This document shows positions 11,601 to 23,708 of a stretch of 60,000 bases of DNA, one piece after another. Below the pieces are notes generated by a model. It saw nothing but the letters and a program-made list of their open reading frames with translations. It did no database searches and had not been told where the DNA came from. Source of the DNA: Symsagittifera roscoffensis. Its lineage: Eukaryota > Xenacoelomorpha > Acoela > Convolutidae. The DNA lies in the NCBI RefSeq assembly GCF_963678635.1, contig NC_087062.1:27120833-27180832 (forward strand), written 5' to 3'. The position numbers and the translations under genes are program-made. Position 1 is the first letter of the stretch. The number at the start of each line of letters is the position of its first letter.

Positions 11601-13925
11601 AATGTTATAAAAGATACTTCAAAATATATAAATTTCTTACATTTCTTTAAAAGTAAAAAAAATCTCTAACTCCTTGACTTGAATAACGAAATATTGCCCA
11701 TAAGCCACGTTACTCATCACTGATGCTTAAATATTTTTTTTTGATACATAAATCCGTACGAGTACAATACTTCTGCTAATGGCAAAAGTAAAGATAGCCA
11801 ACTCACAATTGGAAAAAAATAATGTACGCAAGGAATTAGAAAAAACATTACTTGACTTTTGAAAAAATCAACTTTCGAATATTAAAGAAAAAATATAAGT
11901 CCTTAAAGTTCTTGAATTTTACGAAAAACTTATGATTGATGTTTTTGTGATAACAAAAATCCAATTTAAATTAGCTGGATTATCAGGTAAAGTCTTTTTT
12001 TTTTGCAGGGAAACTTGAACGAGGAAATCTATTTTTCAAGCTAGATGTCGATCTCATTTTAGTGACGTTTATATTTTTGCTGTTCAAAAGTGAAGTTGCT
12101 TTCATTATAACAGAAGTAAAGAATTAAAATAAAAAAAATGTCAAACCGCGAAAAATCAAAATTGAGCGTAAACAAATTTTATGACTTTTTAAATCAAATT
12201 TTAAGACAGGGTTAGGACAAAATTGAAGACAAATCTAAAATAAACTCTCAGCAAGCGCAATTGTAAAAATTAAAAAGTAGGTTTAAAAATGGCGATTTTG
12301 TTTTGTAAAAAAGCACTTATTGAACTGCATTCTCCGAAATGACCCATAACTTACACTGCGGCGAGCTTCCAAACTAACAAACCAATCAAACGGTACAAAC
12401 ACGAAAAAAGTAGCAGAGCAGTGGCAGCATTCAATTCTACATCTGTGAATTGAAATATTAGTTTTTTTTGTAGATATAGTTTCGTACTTCTAGACCACAC
12501 TGCGATCATACTTACTCCAAGAGCATGATATACCAGTTTAAATAAATTTTCGGGAAAACAAGAATTTTCTATATTTGTCGCATTTGACATAATACAAACC
12601 AATTAGAGAAAACTGGTTCAATGAGCAATTTTTAACTAGAAAATCGGAGAAAGAACCCTCTTTAAAAACTAGAAATCATAACATTGTTCGCTCCGTTTGC
12701 ATTTTTAATTGGAGAGCATACTTTGCCCTCCGTTAGAAATATAACCTAAATTGAAATTAAAAAGAATAGTAGAACCCGAAAAAACTAAGCCATTAGCATT
12801 CCTAAGCGCAAACAAAAATAGGTATTTTGAAAAAAAAAATCAAATGTTATAAAAGATACTTAAAAATATATAAATTTCTTACATTTCTTTAAAAGTAAAA
12901 AAAATCTCTAACTCCTTGACTTGAATAACGAAATATTGCCCATAAGCCACGTTACTCATCACTGATGCTTAAATATTTTGTTTTGATACATAAATCCGTA
13001 CGAGTAATAAAATTAGAAAGCAATAGATTTCATACTTATCTCATTTAGGAAAAAAATTTTTTTTTACTAGAGCTTCAAAAAAAGTGAACCTTAAGCCAAA
13101 GAGTTCTGTGGACAACGTTGTTCATAATAAAAAGAATCGATCACAATACTTCTGCTAATGGCAAAAGTAAAGATAGCCAACTCACAATTGGAAAAAAATA
13201 ATGTACGCAAGGAATTAGAAAAAACATTACTTGACTTTTGAAAAAATCAACTTTCGAATATTAAAGAAAAAATATAAGTCTTTAAAGTTCTTGAATTTTA
13301 CGAAAAACTTATGATTGATGCTTTTGTGATAACAAAAATCCAATTTAAATTAGCTGGATTATCAGGTAAAGTCTTTTTTTTGCAGGGAAACCTGAACGAG
13401 GAAATCCATTTTCTAAGCTAGAAGTCGATTGCATTTTAGTGACGTTTATATTTTTGCTGTTCAAAAGTGAAGTTGCTTTCATTATAATAGAAGTAAAGAA
13501 TTAAAATAAAGAAAATGTCAAACCGCGAAAAATCAAAATTGAGCGTAAACAAATTTTATGAATTTTTAAATCAAATTTTAAGACAGGGTTAGGACAAAAT
13601 TGAAGACAAATCTAAAATAAACTCTCAGCAAGCGCAATTGTAAAAAATAAAAAGTAGGTTTAAAAATGGCGATTTTGTTTTGTAAAAAAGCACTTATTGA
13701 ACTGCATTCTCCGAAATGACCCATAACTTACACTGCGGCGAGCTTCCAAACTAACAAACCAATCAAACAGTACAAACACGAAAAAGTAGCAAAGCAGTGG
13801 CAGCATTCAATTCTACATCTGTGAATGCAAATATTATTTTTTTTGTAGATATAGTTTCGTACTTCTAGACCACACTGCGATCATACTTACTCCAAGAGCA
13901 TGATATACCAGTTTAAATAAATTTT
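8682..13925. repeat. Four-unit direct tandem array, 1.24-1.38 kb units
   Basis: Units begin at TTTTCGGGAAAACAAGAA: U1 8682-10063 (1382 bp), U2 10064-11301 (1238 bp), U3 11302-12546 (1245 bp), U4 12547-13925 (1379 bp). They are nearly identical. U1 and U4 contain a ~137-bp segment (9144-9282 and about 13006-13142) that U2 and U3 both lack at the same point. Much of each unit is the reverse complement of family R1. The recurring minus-strand frame of up to 83 codons near each unit end shows no domain and is probably a by-product of the repeat. Confidence 0.92.
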
Positions 13926-14376
13926 TTGTGTTTTTTTCTAATGAGAGGTAATGTTGAAACCATTTTGATTCTAAGCCAAGTCTTATATCCTTCTACCTCA
14001 ATAATTGAAAGCTCGTAAAATCATTATTTCGATGCATGACTTTTGAACCTGTTTGAAAAAAAAACATTACAAAGTTTTCAAAAAAAATCAAACAGAAAAG
14101 ATTTTGATTTTCCCTAACTTGCCAGTAATGTCAATAACTAATTGACAAAATTTGTGCAAAAATTTTTTAAACAAATTATGATTCATCCCAATTCAAAATA
14201 AAAAGTTTTTAGCGCAGAAAAAACTATTTAAATTTGAACTTCGCAAGTTTATGTGTACCTTGGTAGAGTTTAGTAATGATCTGAATGCTTTGGAAAAAAA
14301 CAGGGTGAATTTTTTTTCAGCTGAATTCAATTACCTCACAGAAAGGTAAGTGTCAGGTCTATTTTTGTATAAAAAG
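13926..14376. other. Unique AT-rich spacer, no gene seen
   Basis: No match to the array and no convincing coding or RNA signal. It is absent from duplication copy 2. Confidence 0.5.
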
Positions 14377-14830
14377 CTTTTTAGTTGTGATTCAGATGAA
14401 ATTCAAAATCATTTTTCAGGGCCGAGAAAAGCAACTCTCTCAGAATTTCACTATTCAATTTCAATTGTTGCGAAAAACGACTCAAAAAAATCAAAGAGCT
14501 GTTATGAGATCATGAAAACTCAAAAGAAGCCTTGAATCCTTCTACCTCAATAAAATTCTATGGAACTACATTACTTCGATGCAAGATTTTTACGATGGAT
14601 CGGAAAAAAAAACAATTAATGATGCTGAAGCCATCTTTGACAAAAAAACTTTTTTCGAGATTCGACTGGGACAAAAACTTCTGGTTTTTGCACAGCAACT
14701 CTGCCCACCAAATTGTTTAAGGTTTTTTGCTTGTGTGCAGTGTAGTTGCGCCTTCATGGCATATAAAAATTTCGGTGTTAACCACACATTATTGAGCATT
14801 TTTTTTTAGAAATATATCATAAACAAAGTT
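14377..14830 (+). other. Short conserved frames in the duplicated block, nature unknown
   Basis: The frame running from 14377 to the TGA at 14533 (SDEIQNHFSG and TLSEFHYSISIVAKN) is retained in copy 2 at 19880-20038 with few changes. Retention follows from the recent duplication, so it is not evidence for a gene. No family recognised. Confidence 0.25.
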
Positions 14831-15099
14831 AGATATGGAAAACTTTGCCGTTTTTGGTATGTGGTCCAAAAAACATACTATTTCTAGCAAAAACATAACT
14901 TCGAAAAATTTTAGAATGAGCAAACAAAAAGTTTGAATTCATGGTTCTCGTCAATGGAAATGTCTTCACATCTAATTTTGTTTTCATCTGTGAAAACGCA
15001 TATTTACTCCTGAATATATTTTTATTGTTCCAACTTTTGAAAAAACGACAGAAAATTTATGATGTAGTGTTTTTATTCGGTGGCAGGACAGTCTAACCT

Positions 15100-15240
15100 A
15101 TTCCAAACTACCCTATACCATTCTACCCTATGCCATTATAACCTACATACCAATCTACACTATACCAATCTACCCTATACTAATCTACCCTTTACTAATA
15201 TACCCTATACTAATCTGCCCTATATACCAGTTTAACCTGT
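15100..15240. repeat. Minisatellite, ~15-bp CCCTATACTAATCTA type
   Basis: About nine degenerate units of the form CCCTATACCAATCTA in tandem. The second copy of the block has the same array at about 20613-20755 with small changes. Confidence 0.8.
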
Positions 15241-15516
15241 GTCAATTTGGCGCATAATTAATGTAATCTTTCAAAGTCCTAATTAGAATCGGAAAGATAA
15301 CAGCACGTGTTAATTCATTTGAGTCTAAATTTTCGGACTCAATGTGAGTCTTTCCATTAAGGATATTGCTCTAAAGACTAAATCGCAACTTAAGCCTCAA
15401 AATCTGAAATTTGTCTCAATTAACACGTTTTAATCCCCAATTTTCAAAATCAAGTACAAAAATGAAATCAAAACTACATCATTATATCAATTTTCCTTGG
15501 AAAAACATTTACCAAA

Positions 15517-15900
15517 ATGAGTCAAATTTCTTGGGGTCTATTTCAACAGAATCGGAGAACGCTTGTAATCGGTGGCCACGAGTTTACAAAAAAAAACAGG
15601 AAACAAAGAATGGAAACATTAGCTCTTCCTTGCCGGTCGGCGATTAATCGGGCCCTCAATCGACAGAAGGTAAATGAGAGACCCACATTGCCTCCCATTG
15701 TCGACAGACATTTTGAAGTACCAAAGCAACACGAAAATTTTCGCGTCTTCGATAGCGGCTTTGAAAATCCAGAAAGGGTGGTGATTTTTGGAGATCGCGA
15801 CAATATCCAGAGCTTGATATTGCATCGAGATGTGTAGCTGTGCGATGGAACGTTCAAAGTTTGTATAATATAGATCTTATTCGAGATGCTGAAAAACCCT
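15517..15900 (+). pseudogene. MULE (Mutator-like) transposase relic, N-terminal part
   Basis: The frame opens with TLVIGGHEFTKKN, the start of a FLYWCH-type zinc finger, then loses the rest of that finger and continues LPCRSAINRALNRQ, LPPIVDRHFEVP, FRVFDSGFENPERVVIFGD and, past an in-frame TAG at 15835-15837, LCDGTFKV. The DSG...IFG...DGTFK series is characteristic of MULE transposases, and DGTFK carries a catalytic-region Asp. The gene is truncated and stopped, so it cannot make an active transposase. Its partner copy lies at 20926-21280. Confidence 0.75.
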
Positions 15901-16052
15901 TTGAAATCCTTTTAAATTGCAATTGAGGCCATTTGATTGGTCGTATTATTTCCCTTTATGACTCAAAGCTCGTTATTTAAAATTTGATATTGACAGTCGA
16001 ACATTCATAGTTATTGTAATTTTTCCATATCAAAAACTGTTCGCGACATAGA

Positions 16053-16250
16053 GTGCACTCAAATCACTTAAAACTTTGCCCTAATATACAAGCTGAACTC
16101 TCTTGTTCTTCTCTTCAAGCAGGATTGGACATCTTAGCTACACTCTTCCGGCAAAAAATTGTACATGAACTGCAAAATATTGGCGTCCTGATCTCAAATT
16201 TGGAAATGGCTTTACCTGTGATCAACTTTTGTTATGTTATGGGGGTTTAA
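16053..16250 (+). pseudogene. Possible further MULE-relic fragment
   Basis: A 65-codon frame (LATLFRQKIVHELQNIGVLI) lies ~150 bp beyond the MULE relic and is repeated at 21429-21626. LFRQ...ELQNIG loosely recalls the part of MULE transposases that follows the conserved GCxFH motif, but no diagnostic residue is visible. Confidence 0.25.
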
Positions 16251-17455
16251 AAATTGTCCATTTGGGGCAATCAAAACCAAATATATTTATTCTTATGTAA
16301 TTGTTCTTCTCACTACGAATTTGTTAAAAACTTTGAAGCTGCTTATACCTGGACATGAACGAAGTTAAAATATTCACGTATATACTCAATCAAGCATAAT
16401 ACATATCAATCATCGAAGTATATCCCGGGTTGACCAAAAGTCGCTATCCTAGAACTTTTGTTATAAGAACCTTACAATTTCTTACAAAATTAGGCTCAAA
16501 GAATGCTACAAAATAAGAAATTTTTTGGATCTTATGCAAAATTTCTATATCTACAACTGAAAGTTATGAGGTCGAATCTGATTGGTCCAATCAAACTCAA
16601 GCAAGTCAGGCGTTTCAGTCAACGTTTCCAGCAGATAAAAATATAAGCAAGAATTAATGAAAATGTGGAACTTAGTCGAATAATAAAACTTATTTCACGT
16701 CAATTTTGAAACTTCGCGAAGACAAAAACAAATTGTTAAATGGCTTCAACAGAAATTTTTTTTAGCTTTTGGTAATTTCGGCTCGCAGTTTTATCAGAGT
16801 GAAATTTTATTTGAAATGACGCACGCATTGTTGAATAAGCCAATCAGATTCAACTACATAAATTTTAGTTCAAGATGTAAAAATTCTATGTTAGGGCCAT
16901 TTTGTGCATAAGACCCACTTTTTTATAAAAAAAAGTTGTGGATAGTGACTTTTCCTACAAGAAAGTTGTAAGATAAGCATTTTTCCTACAAAAATTTTTT
17001 GAAATTTTTTTTTGAATGTTTTATTTCAAAAATTTTGTCTCATAACCAGTTTAAAAGCTCTCAGAGACGTGATGTACTGTTAAATGCTCTCAAATTGACG
17101 CAGTTTTGAAAACTCTCTCTTTGGTGCTGTGTAGTTTAAATGTCATAATATTTGAATTTTGTTGCGATATTTTTATTTGGTTGTTTCCTACTCTTTCAAA
17201 TGAAGTCTAAGCTAATTGAAGGGGTTTAAATCAGTCAATTTTAATTATTAAGCAGAATCGGACACATTTAGGTAGCTAGTTCTACTTTATTAATTGTGTT
17301 TTCAAGTTTAAGTTCGTTACTTTGAAAAGATTTCTTGCTTTTGTTGTTTTATATGTTCAAAAATCACAAACGAAGAATTCAACTGAGTTATATTACTTCA
17401 AAATTGTTTTCACTGGAAGGAAAAGGCTTCAAAGCATGCAGCCAAATGTTTAAGA

Positions 17456-18225
17456 GTCGATGAACGTAGTGAAGACTATTATATATGTCGTGATGATTTT
17501 TTTAGGAATAGCTTAAAATTTGTTGAGGCTGGAATTTGATTTTCCATGATTTGACAAGATTTTTCAAGTTCACTTTCTTTCTTTTGTAAGCAAAGGAAAA
17601 CTACACTATCGAACAGCAAAAGTGTAAAAGTCAAGAAAAACGTGATCGACTTCTATTTTATAAAAAAAATTGAAATTTAATTTTCACTTCTCCCAGAAGA
17701 ATGAAAACTAACTATTGATCAAGTTTTTACAAATTGGGTTTTTTTTCAATAAGTGTCAGTCATAATTGCTTATTGAAATTCATTTAAAAGTCATTCAAAA
17801 TTTTGGAAAAGCGCAAGTTGATATTTCAAAAAATAAATGTTGCAAAAAATTGCAGTTTTTTTGTTTGTGTTCATGACTATTTTCCAGCTGTAAATTTGCT
17901 ATGTTTTAAGAAGCAACGATTCAAACAAGACTCCTCGAATCAGAACAAAACCGTTGAAGTATCTGAAGTGATTTTGGCTAAAAACGATCAATTTTGTATT
18001 TCAGATTTTTCATTTGCAAATATTGACCATTTTCATTGTTTTTTGCAAATCGCCAATTTCATTTTTTTTTGCAAATTTTTTTTCTAGCAACTTGGTTTTT
18101 GGAACAATGAAGTTTCCTTTTTTTAATTTGTAACGATTTATGAGCCAGAGTAAAATACAGCTCATGCGATGCGATGAAAAAATTGTAAAATATCGTGCTT
18201 GACTTACACACAAATTAATCGGGAA
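17456..18225 (+). repeat. Dispersed repeat family R1, copy in duplication copy 2
   Basis: Near-identical to 6074-6860 because it lies in the tandem duplication. A few indels in T and A runs distinguish the two. Confidence 0.6.
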
Positions 18226-18424
18226 AAATGATCACAGGTAAAATTATCCTTTCAATATTGAATTCAGAGCATCAAAATATTCCAGGCTGTATAAAAACTT
18301 TCATTAAATCGAATTTTGTCCAGAAAAAAAACCTTGAGTCTATGATTTGCCTAGCTTCTTCGAAAATTGAAAAACTAAAGAGGCAGCAGGTTGCCTAACA
18401 GTACTTGAAAATATTTAGGCAAGA

Positions 18425-18610
18425 TTGTGAAATTAAAAAGAAATTACAGTAAGAGAAAAACAAAAACGACAAATGGTTGAGGTTATTTGTTAGCTTTCTT
18501 TATCCCTTTCACGTTTTTTGTAGACTTTGTTTTTAAGAAAGCTAACAAATAACCTCAACCATTTGTCGTTTTATGTTTTTCTCTTACTGTAATTTCTTTT
18601 TAATTTCACA
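18425..18610. repeat. Hairpin inverted repeat, second copy
   Basis: Same structure as 7051-7237, with arms still near-perfect complements. A 2-3 base deletion just outside the left arm (AAGATTGTG against AAGGGTTGTG) marks divergence since duplication. Confidence 0.85.
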
Positions 18611-18622
18611 AACAATATAAAC

Positions 18623-18989
18623 TTGCGGTCTCTTATTGAAAACTGTCAGCAAATGCGTAATTTTGCGCTAGGCGACTCTCGCCACAACGGGTTCTTCATT
18701 GGGTACTATTTCACGGCATTTGATTCAGGCCGACTTCTAACAGGACGTTTGGGGCCAATGTATTCTAATTTTGAGAGCGGGCCAAACATGATTTTCAAAC
18801 AATAAAGGCTTGAAACCTTCGTTGCAACAGTTCCTGAAAAATTTGCATGAGGCGCAGTTTTTCATCGGAAGAGCTCAAAAAATAAGTTTGGTGGACCAAA
18901 AGTTGCGACAATTTTTTCCAAAAAAAACTGGGCCCAACCAAAAAACTCCAGCACACGCCAATGGTCATATCAAAGCAAAACTAATTTAA
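18623..18989 (+). pseudogene. Coding-like relic, second copy (possible MULE C-terminal part)
   Basis: The first frame (18623-18805) is identical in protein sequence to that at 7249-7431, and the shifted second frame is also kept. No sign of function; see the first copy for the tentative MULE link. Confidence 0.35.
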
Positions 18990-19469
18990 TTCTACTTGGG
19001 ACTGCAACGGAAAGTTGTGTATCATTTACCATTGTATTGAGAAAAAAGGGTTTTGAGAACTTTTGATGTTTTGGAGAAGTTAACCGGACAGTCACTCCCA
19101 GAGGGGGAATTAAAATTTAACTGACAAACAACCAAAAAAAAAATAAATTTTTTGAATTGATTCTTATTCAAAGAATTGTAGTTTTCATTTCCAATTGCTT
19201 TTAACGCAATTTTTGGGTCGTAAATTTCATAAAAAGCAATTAAAAAATAGGAAGAAAAAGAACCAATTTTTTTTGAAAACACAGCATTTATTGAACTACA
19301 TTCTCCGAAAGAAATGTTTTGACAATTAACTTACACTGCTTCGAGCTAGTGATGCTACTGCTTCCAAACTAATAAACCTTCAAATAAAAATCTAGATTCA
19401 GATCGCGAAAACTATCACAAACTTGAACGTGAACAAACAATTGAATTTTTCCTGAATGTAAACAAACAT

Positions 19470-19880
19470 TCCTTGTTCATAATAAAACGTTGTTCATAAT
19501 AAAAAGAATTGGTCACAATACTTCTGCTAATGGCAAAAGTAAAGATAGCCAACTCACAATTGGAAAAAAATAATGTACGCAAGGAAACAGAAAAAACATT
19601 ACTTGACTTTTGAAAAAATCAACTTTCGAATATTAAAGAAAAAATATAAGTCTTTAAAGTTCTTGAATTTTACGAAAAACTTATGATTGATACTTTTGTG
19701 ATAACAAAAATCCAATTTAAATTAGCTGGATTATCAGGTAAAGTCTTTTTTTTGCAAGGAAACCTGAACGAGGAAATCAATTTTCTAAGCTAGAAGTCGA
19801 TAGCAATTTAGTGACGTTTATATTTTTGCTGTTCAAAAGTGAAGTTGCTTTCATTGTCACAGAAGTGAAGTTGCTTTCTA
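19470..19880. repeat. Remnant of one array unit in duplication copy 2
   Basis: Holds the right-hand part of a unit (from GTTCATAATAAAAAGAATTGGTC to TGCTTTCATTGTCACAG), including a short duplicated GTTCATAATAAAA. It is spliced directly to the equivalent of 14377. This is the scar of the array contraction. Confidence 0.8.
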
Positions 19881-20925
19881 TTTTTAGTTGTGATTCAGAT
19901 GAAATTCAAAATCATTTTTCAGGGTCGAGAAAAGCAACTCTCTCAGAATTTCACTATTCAATTTCAATTGTTGCGAAAAACGACTCAAAAAAATCAAAGA
20001 GCTGTTATGAGATCATGAAAACTCAAAAGAAGCCTTGAATCCTTCTACCTCAATAAAATTCTATGGAACTACATTACTTCGATGCAAGATTTTTACGATG
20101 GATCGGGAAAAAAACAATTAATGATGCTGAAGCCATCTTTGACCAAAAACTTTGACCAAAAACTTTTTTTGAGATTCGACTGGGACAAAAACTTCTGGTT
20201 TTTGCACAGCAACTCTGCACACCAAATTGTTTAAGGTTTTTTGCTTGTGTGCAGTGTAGTTGCGCCTTCATGGCATATAAAAATTTCGGTGTTAACCACA
20301 CATTCTCGAGCATTTTTTTTTTAGAAATATATCATAAACAAAATTAGATATGGAAAACTTTGCCGTTTTTGGTATGTGGTCCAAAAAACATACTATTTCT
20401 AGCAAAAACATAACTTCGAAAAATTTTAGAATAAGCAAACAAAAAGTTTGAATTCATGGTTCTCTTCAATGGAAATGTCTTCACATCTAATTTTGTTTTC
20501 ATCTGTGAAAACGCATATTTACTCCTGAATATATTTTTATTGTTCCAACTTTTGAAAAAACGACAGAAAATTTATGATGTAGTGTTTTTATTCGGTGGCA
20601 GGACAGTCTAACCTATTCCAAACTACCCTATACCATTCTACCCTATGCCATTATAACCCACATACCAATCTACACTATACCAATCTGCCCTATACTAATC
20701 TACCCTTTACTAATATACCCTATACTAATCTGCCCTATATACCAGTTTAACCTGTGTCAATTTGGCGCATAATTAATGTAATCTTTCAAAGTCCTAATTA
20801 GAATCGGAAAGATAACAGCACGTGTTAATTCATTTGAGTCTAAATTTTTGGACTCAAGGTGAGTCTTTCCATTAAGGATATTGCTCTAAAGACTAAATCA
20901 CAATTTAAGCCTCAAAATCTGAAAT

Positions 20926-21280
20926 TTGTCTCAATTAACACGTTTTAATCCCCAATTTTCAAAATCAAGTACAAAGAAACAAAGAATGGAAACACTAGCT
21001 CTTCCTTGCCGGTCGGCGATTAATCGGGCCCTCAATCGACAGAAGGTAAATGAGAGACCCACATTGCCTCCCATTGTCGACAGACATTTTGAAGTACCAA
21101 AGCAACACGAAGATTTTTGCGTCTTCGATAGCGGCTTTGAAAATCCAGAAACGGTGGTGATTTTTGGAGATCGCGACAAGATCCAGAGCATGATATTGCA
21201 TCGAGATGTGTAGCTGTGCGATGGAACGTTCAAAGTTTGTATTATAAAGATTTTATTCGAGATGCTGAAAAACCCTTTGA
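20926..21280 (+). pseudogene. MULE transposase relic, second copy
   Basis: Carries the same LPCRSAINRALNRQ, FDSGFENPETVVIFGD and DGTFKV motifs and the same in-frame stop before DGTFK as 15517-15900. A ~139-bp deletion removes the FLYWCH remnant and joins an upstream frame (MSQLTRFNPQFSKSST) directly to the transposase frame. Confidence 0.75.
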
Positions 21281-21655
21281 AATCCTTTTAAATTGCGATT
21301 GAGGCCATCTGATTGGTCGTATTATTTCCCTTTATGACTCAAAGTTCGTTATTTAAAATTTGATATTGACAGTCGAACATTTATAGTTATTGTAATTTTT
21401 CCATATCAAAAACTGTTCGCGACATAGAGTGCACTCAAATCACTTAAAACTTTGCCCTAATATACAAGCTGAACTCTCTTGTTCTTCTCTTCAAGCAGGA
21501 TTGGACATCTTAGCTACACTCTTCCGGCAAAAAATTGTACAAGAACTGCAAAATATTGGCGTCCTGATCTCAAATTTGGAAATGGCTTTACCTGTGATCA
21601 ACTTTTGTTATGTTATGAGGGTTTAAAAATTGTCCATTTGGGGCAATCAAAACGA

Positions 21656-22312
21656 ATGATATTTATTCTTAACAAAAAAAAATAAACAAATTAAATAAAC
21701 TCCAGTTGGAATGAGGAGATTTTTCTTTGCAATAAAAGTACCTAATGTAGTTTGGAGCGATAAATTAAAGAAACAAAGTTTTTCTTTTGATTTTTTATTA
21801 GTTTTTATCTGATCAAAAACCTTTTCATTTTTTAAATGGCAGTGGGAACTTTGAAGGCTTCGCTCTCAAAGTTCCCACTGCCAAAGTTCCCACTGTCGCA
21901 CATGACTTTTGAAGAATAAGGGATAAGTGTTTCCTTTTTCTCCAGAGAATTTTTGGACTTTAAACTAACCAATTCTTACAAAAAATTGCAATCTGAGAAA
22001 TTATTATATCTTGAGCTCAAAATTTGATAAATATCTGACCTGTAACCTTTTTTTCTGAAACTTATGGGATTTGCAATCAGTCCATTTGAGATAAGTAATG
22101 TGCACTATATACCAGTTTTTTCATTAACCAACTTGTAGCATAAGCGGCAATTTAACCTGGTTCCAGCATTTTTATTGGCCCAAATATTGTGTTGACTGAT
22201 GAAAAACAAAAAACCATTGTACTTGACATTGTGTTTGAGAAATAATTTTTTTAATTGAAAGTTTGAATAAAAACTAATTCAGATAACATAAAGAGCAGTT
22301 TTTTGTGTTTGT
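21656..22312. other. ~650-bp segment present only in duplication copy 2
   Basis: Interrupts sequence that is continuous in copy 1 near 16283-16293. It contains a snap-back at 21837-21884 (TGGCAGTGGGAACTTTG and its complement), plus a third CCCACTG copy. No ORF. It is either an insertion in copy 2 or a deletion in copy 1. Confidence 0.6.
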
Positions 22313-23075
22313 AATTGTTCTTCTCACTACGAATTTGTTAAAAACTTTGAAGCTGCTTATACCTGGACATGAACGAAGTTAAAATATTCACGTATATACT
22401 CAATCAAGCATAATACATATCAATCATCGAAGTATATCCCGGGTTGACCAAAAGTCGCTATCCTAGAACTTTTGTTATAAGAACCTTACAATTTCTTACA
22501 AAATTAGGCTCAAAGAATGCTACAAAATAAGAAATTTTTTGGATCTTATGCAAAATTTCTATATCTACAACTGAAAGTTATGAGGTCGAATCTGATTGGT
22601 CCAATCAAACTCAAGCAAGTCAGGCGTTTCAGTCAACGTTTCCAGCAGATAAAAATATAAGCAAGAATTAATGAAAATGTGGAACTTAGTCGAATAATAA
22701 AACTTATTTCACGTCAATTTTGAAACTTCGCGAAGACAAAAACAAATTGTTAAATGGCTTCAACAGAAATTTTTTTTAGCTTTTGGTAATTTCGGCTCGC
22801 AGTTTTATCAGAGTGAAATTTTATTTGAAATGACGCACGCATTGTTGAATAAGCCAATCAGATTCAACTACATAAATTTTAGTTCAAGATGTAAAAATTC
22901 TATGTTAGGGCCATTTTGTGCATAAGACCCACTTTTTTATAAAAAAAGTTGTGGATAGTGACTTTTCCTACAAGAAAGTTGTAAGATAAGCATTTTTCCT
23001 ACAAAAATTTTTGAAAATTTTTTTGCATGTTTAATTTCAAAAATTTTGTCTCATAACCAGTTTAAAAGCTCTCAG

Positions 23076-23708
23076 CTGGCGCAGAGTACAATAAAGGTAA
23101 ATCAGAGGCCAAACTACTCGTTACGCATTGTGAGTTTACTGAAGAACCCACTAATTATATAAAATTCGTTTCTTATTAGTAACTAGAATTATTGTCCGAG
23201 CCCCACAGACATTACGTCCGCAGCTATATGACAAAATTCGCCAAAGTTGATCTTTTTTGTCTCCAAATTAATTTCAAGCAGTTAATTACATAGAGAGATT
23301 CACTGGAAAATAATCCAACTGTTTTGTTTCGGAATTTTTTGTTCGAAATGCATACATTATAACTACTATTTAAAAATTTTTACATGAATTGATAATTGAA
23401 AAAATGAAAATTTTCCAAAATTGATTTTCATCGGTCATTACGATATGGAAATACATTCGAAATGTTCTTGGCGATTTTTTTTTATTTTTGGGAAAAAGTT
23501 ACCATCTTAGAAATTTTCTTATAAGAAAGTTGTAAGATAACGGAAATTTCCTACAAATCTTACAAGAGGCTCTAAATTAGGGAAATTTTTTGTAGGTTGC
23601 TTAACCCGGGATGCTATAAATTTAATAATTCACTCCAAACATGCTGACTGAACCTAAAATTTTATCAACAAAACTCAACAGTTGATCATTTGTTATTCTA
23701 CAGATTGT
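23076..23708. other. Flank of the duplication, no gene seen
   Basis: AT-rich. CAACCTACAAAAAATTTCCC and the CCCGGG-containing end at 23600-23625 resemble, in inverted orientation, the block at 16425-16450 (TATATCCCGGGTTGACC). They may be termini of an unidentified DNA element. Confidence 0.35.

Larger units (their letters stand above)
5716..17065 (+). repeat. Segmental tandem duplication, copy 1 (~11.35 kb)
   Basis: Sequence from 5716 (AAATTGACGCAGTTTTG) recurs from 17092 in the same orientation. 5716-8099 matches 17092-19473 nearly base for base, 14377-16282 matches 19880-21655, and 16293-17065 matches 22312-23075. Copy 1 ends at a shared CATAACCAGTTTAAAAGC block, and ~26 bases of unmatched filler (17066-17091) separate it from copy 2. 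Copy 1 additionally carries the four-unit array at 8682-13925. Confidence 0.9.
17092..23075 (+). repeat. Segmental tandem duplication, copy 2 (contracted, ~6 kb)
   Basis: Matches copy 1 except for: a collapse of 8100-14376 to ~400 bp (19470-19880) that keeps only the right part of one array unit; a ~139-bp loss inside the MULE relic near 20976; and ~650 bp present only here (21656-22312). Flanking sequence diverges abruptly after 23075. Confidence 0.9.

Noticed and set aside
9904-12602. Recurring minus-strand frame of 71-83 codons in the array units
   Set aside because: It straddles the end of each unit and its length varies with single-base indels. It has no domain, signal peptide or splice context. 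Repetition follows from the array.
15100-15240. CRISPR-like regular repeats
   Set aside because: Degenerate ~15-bp units without spacers in a eukaryotic context; a minisatellite.
16425-23625. CCCGGG-containing blocks at 16425 and 23600 as termini of one transposon
   Set aside because: They are inverted and similar over ~20 bases, but the intervening 7 kb spans the duplication junction and no target duplication was seen.
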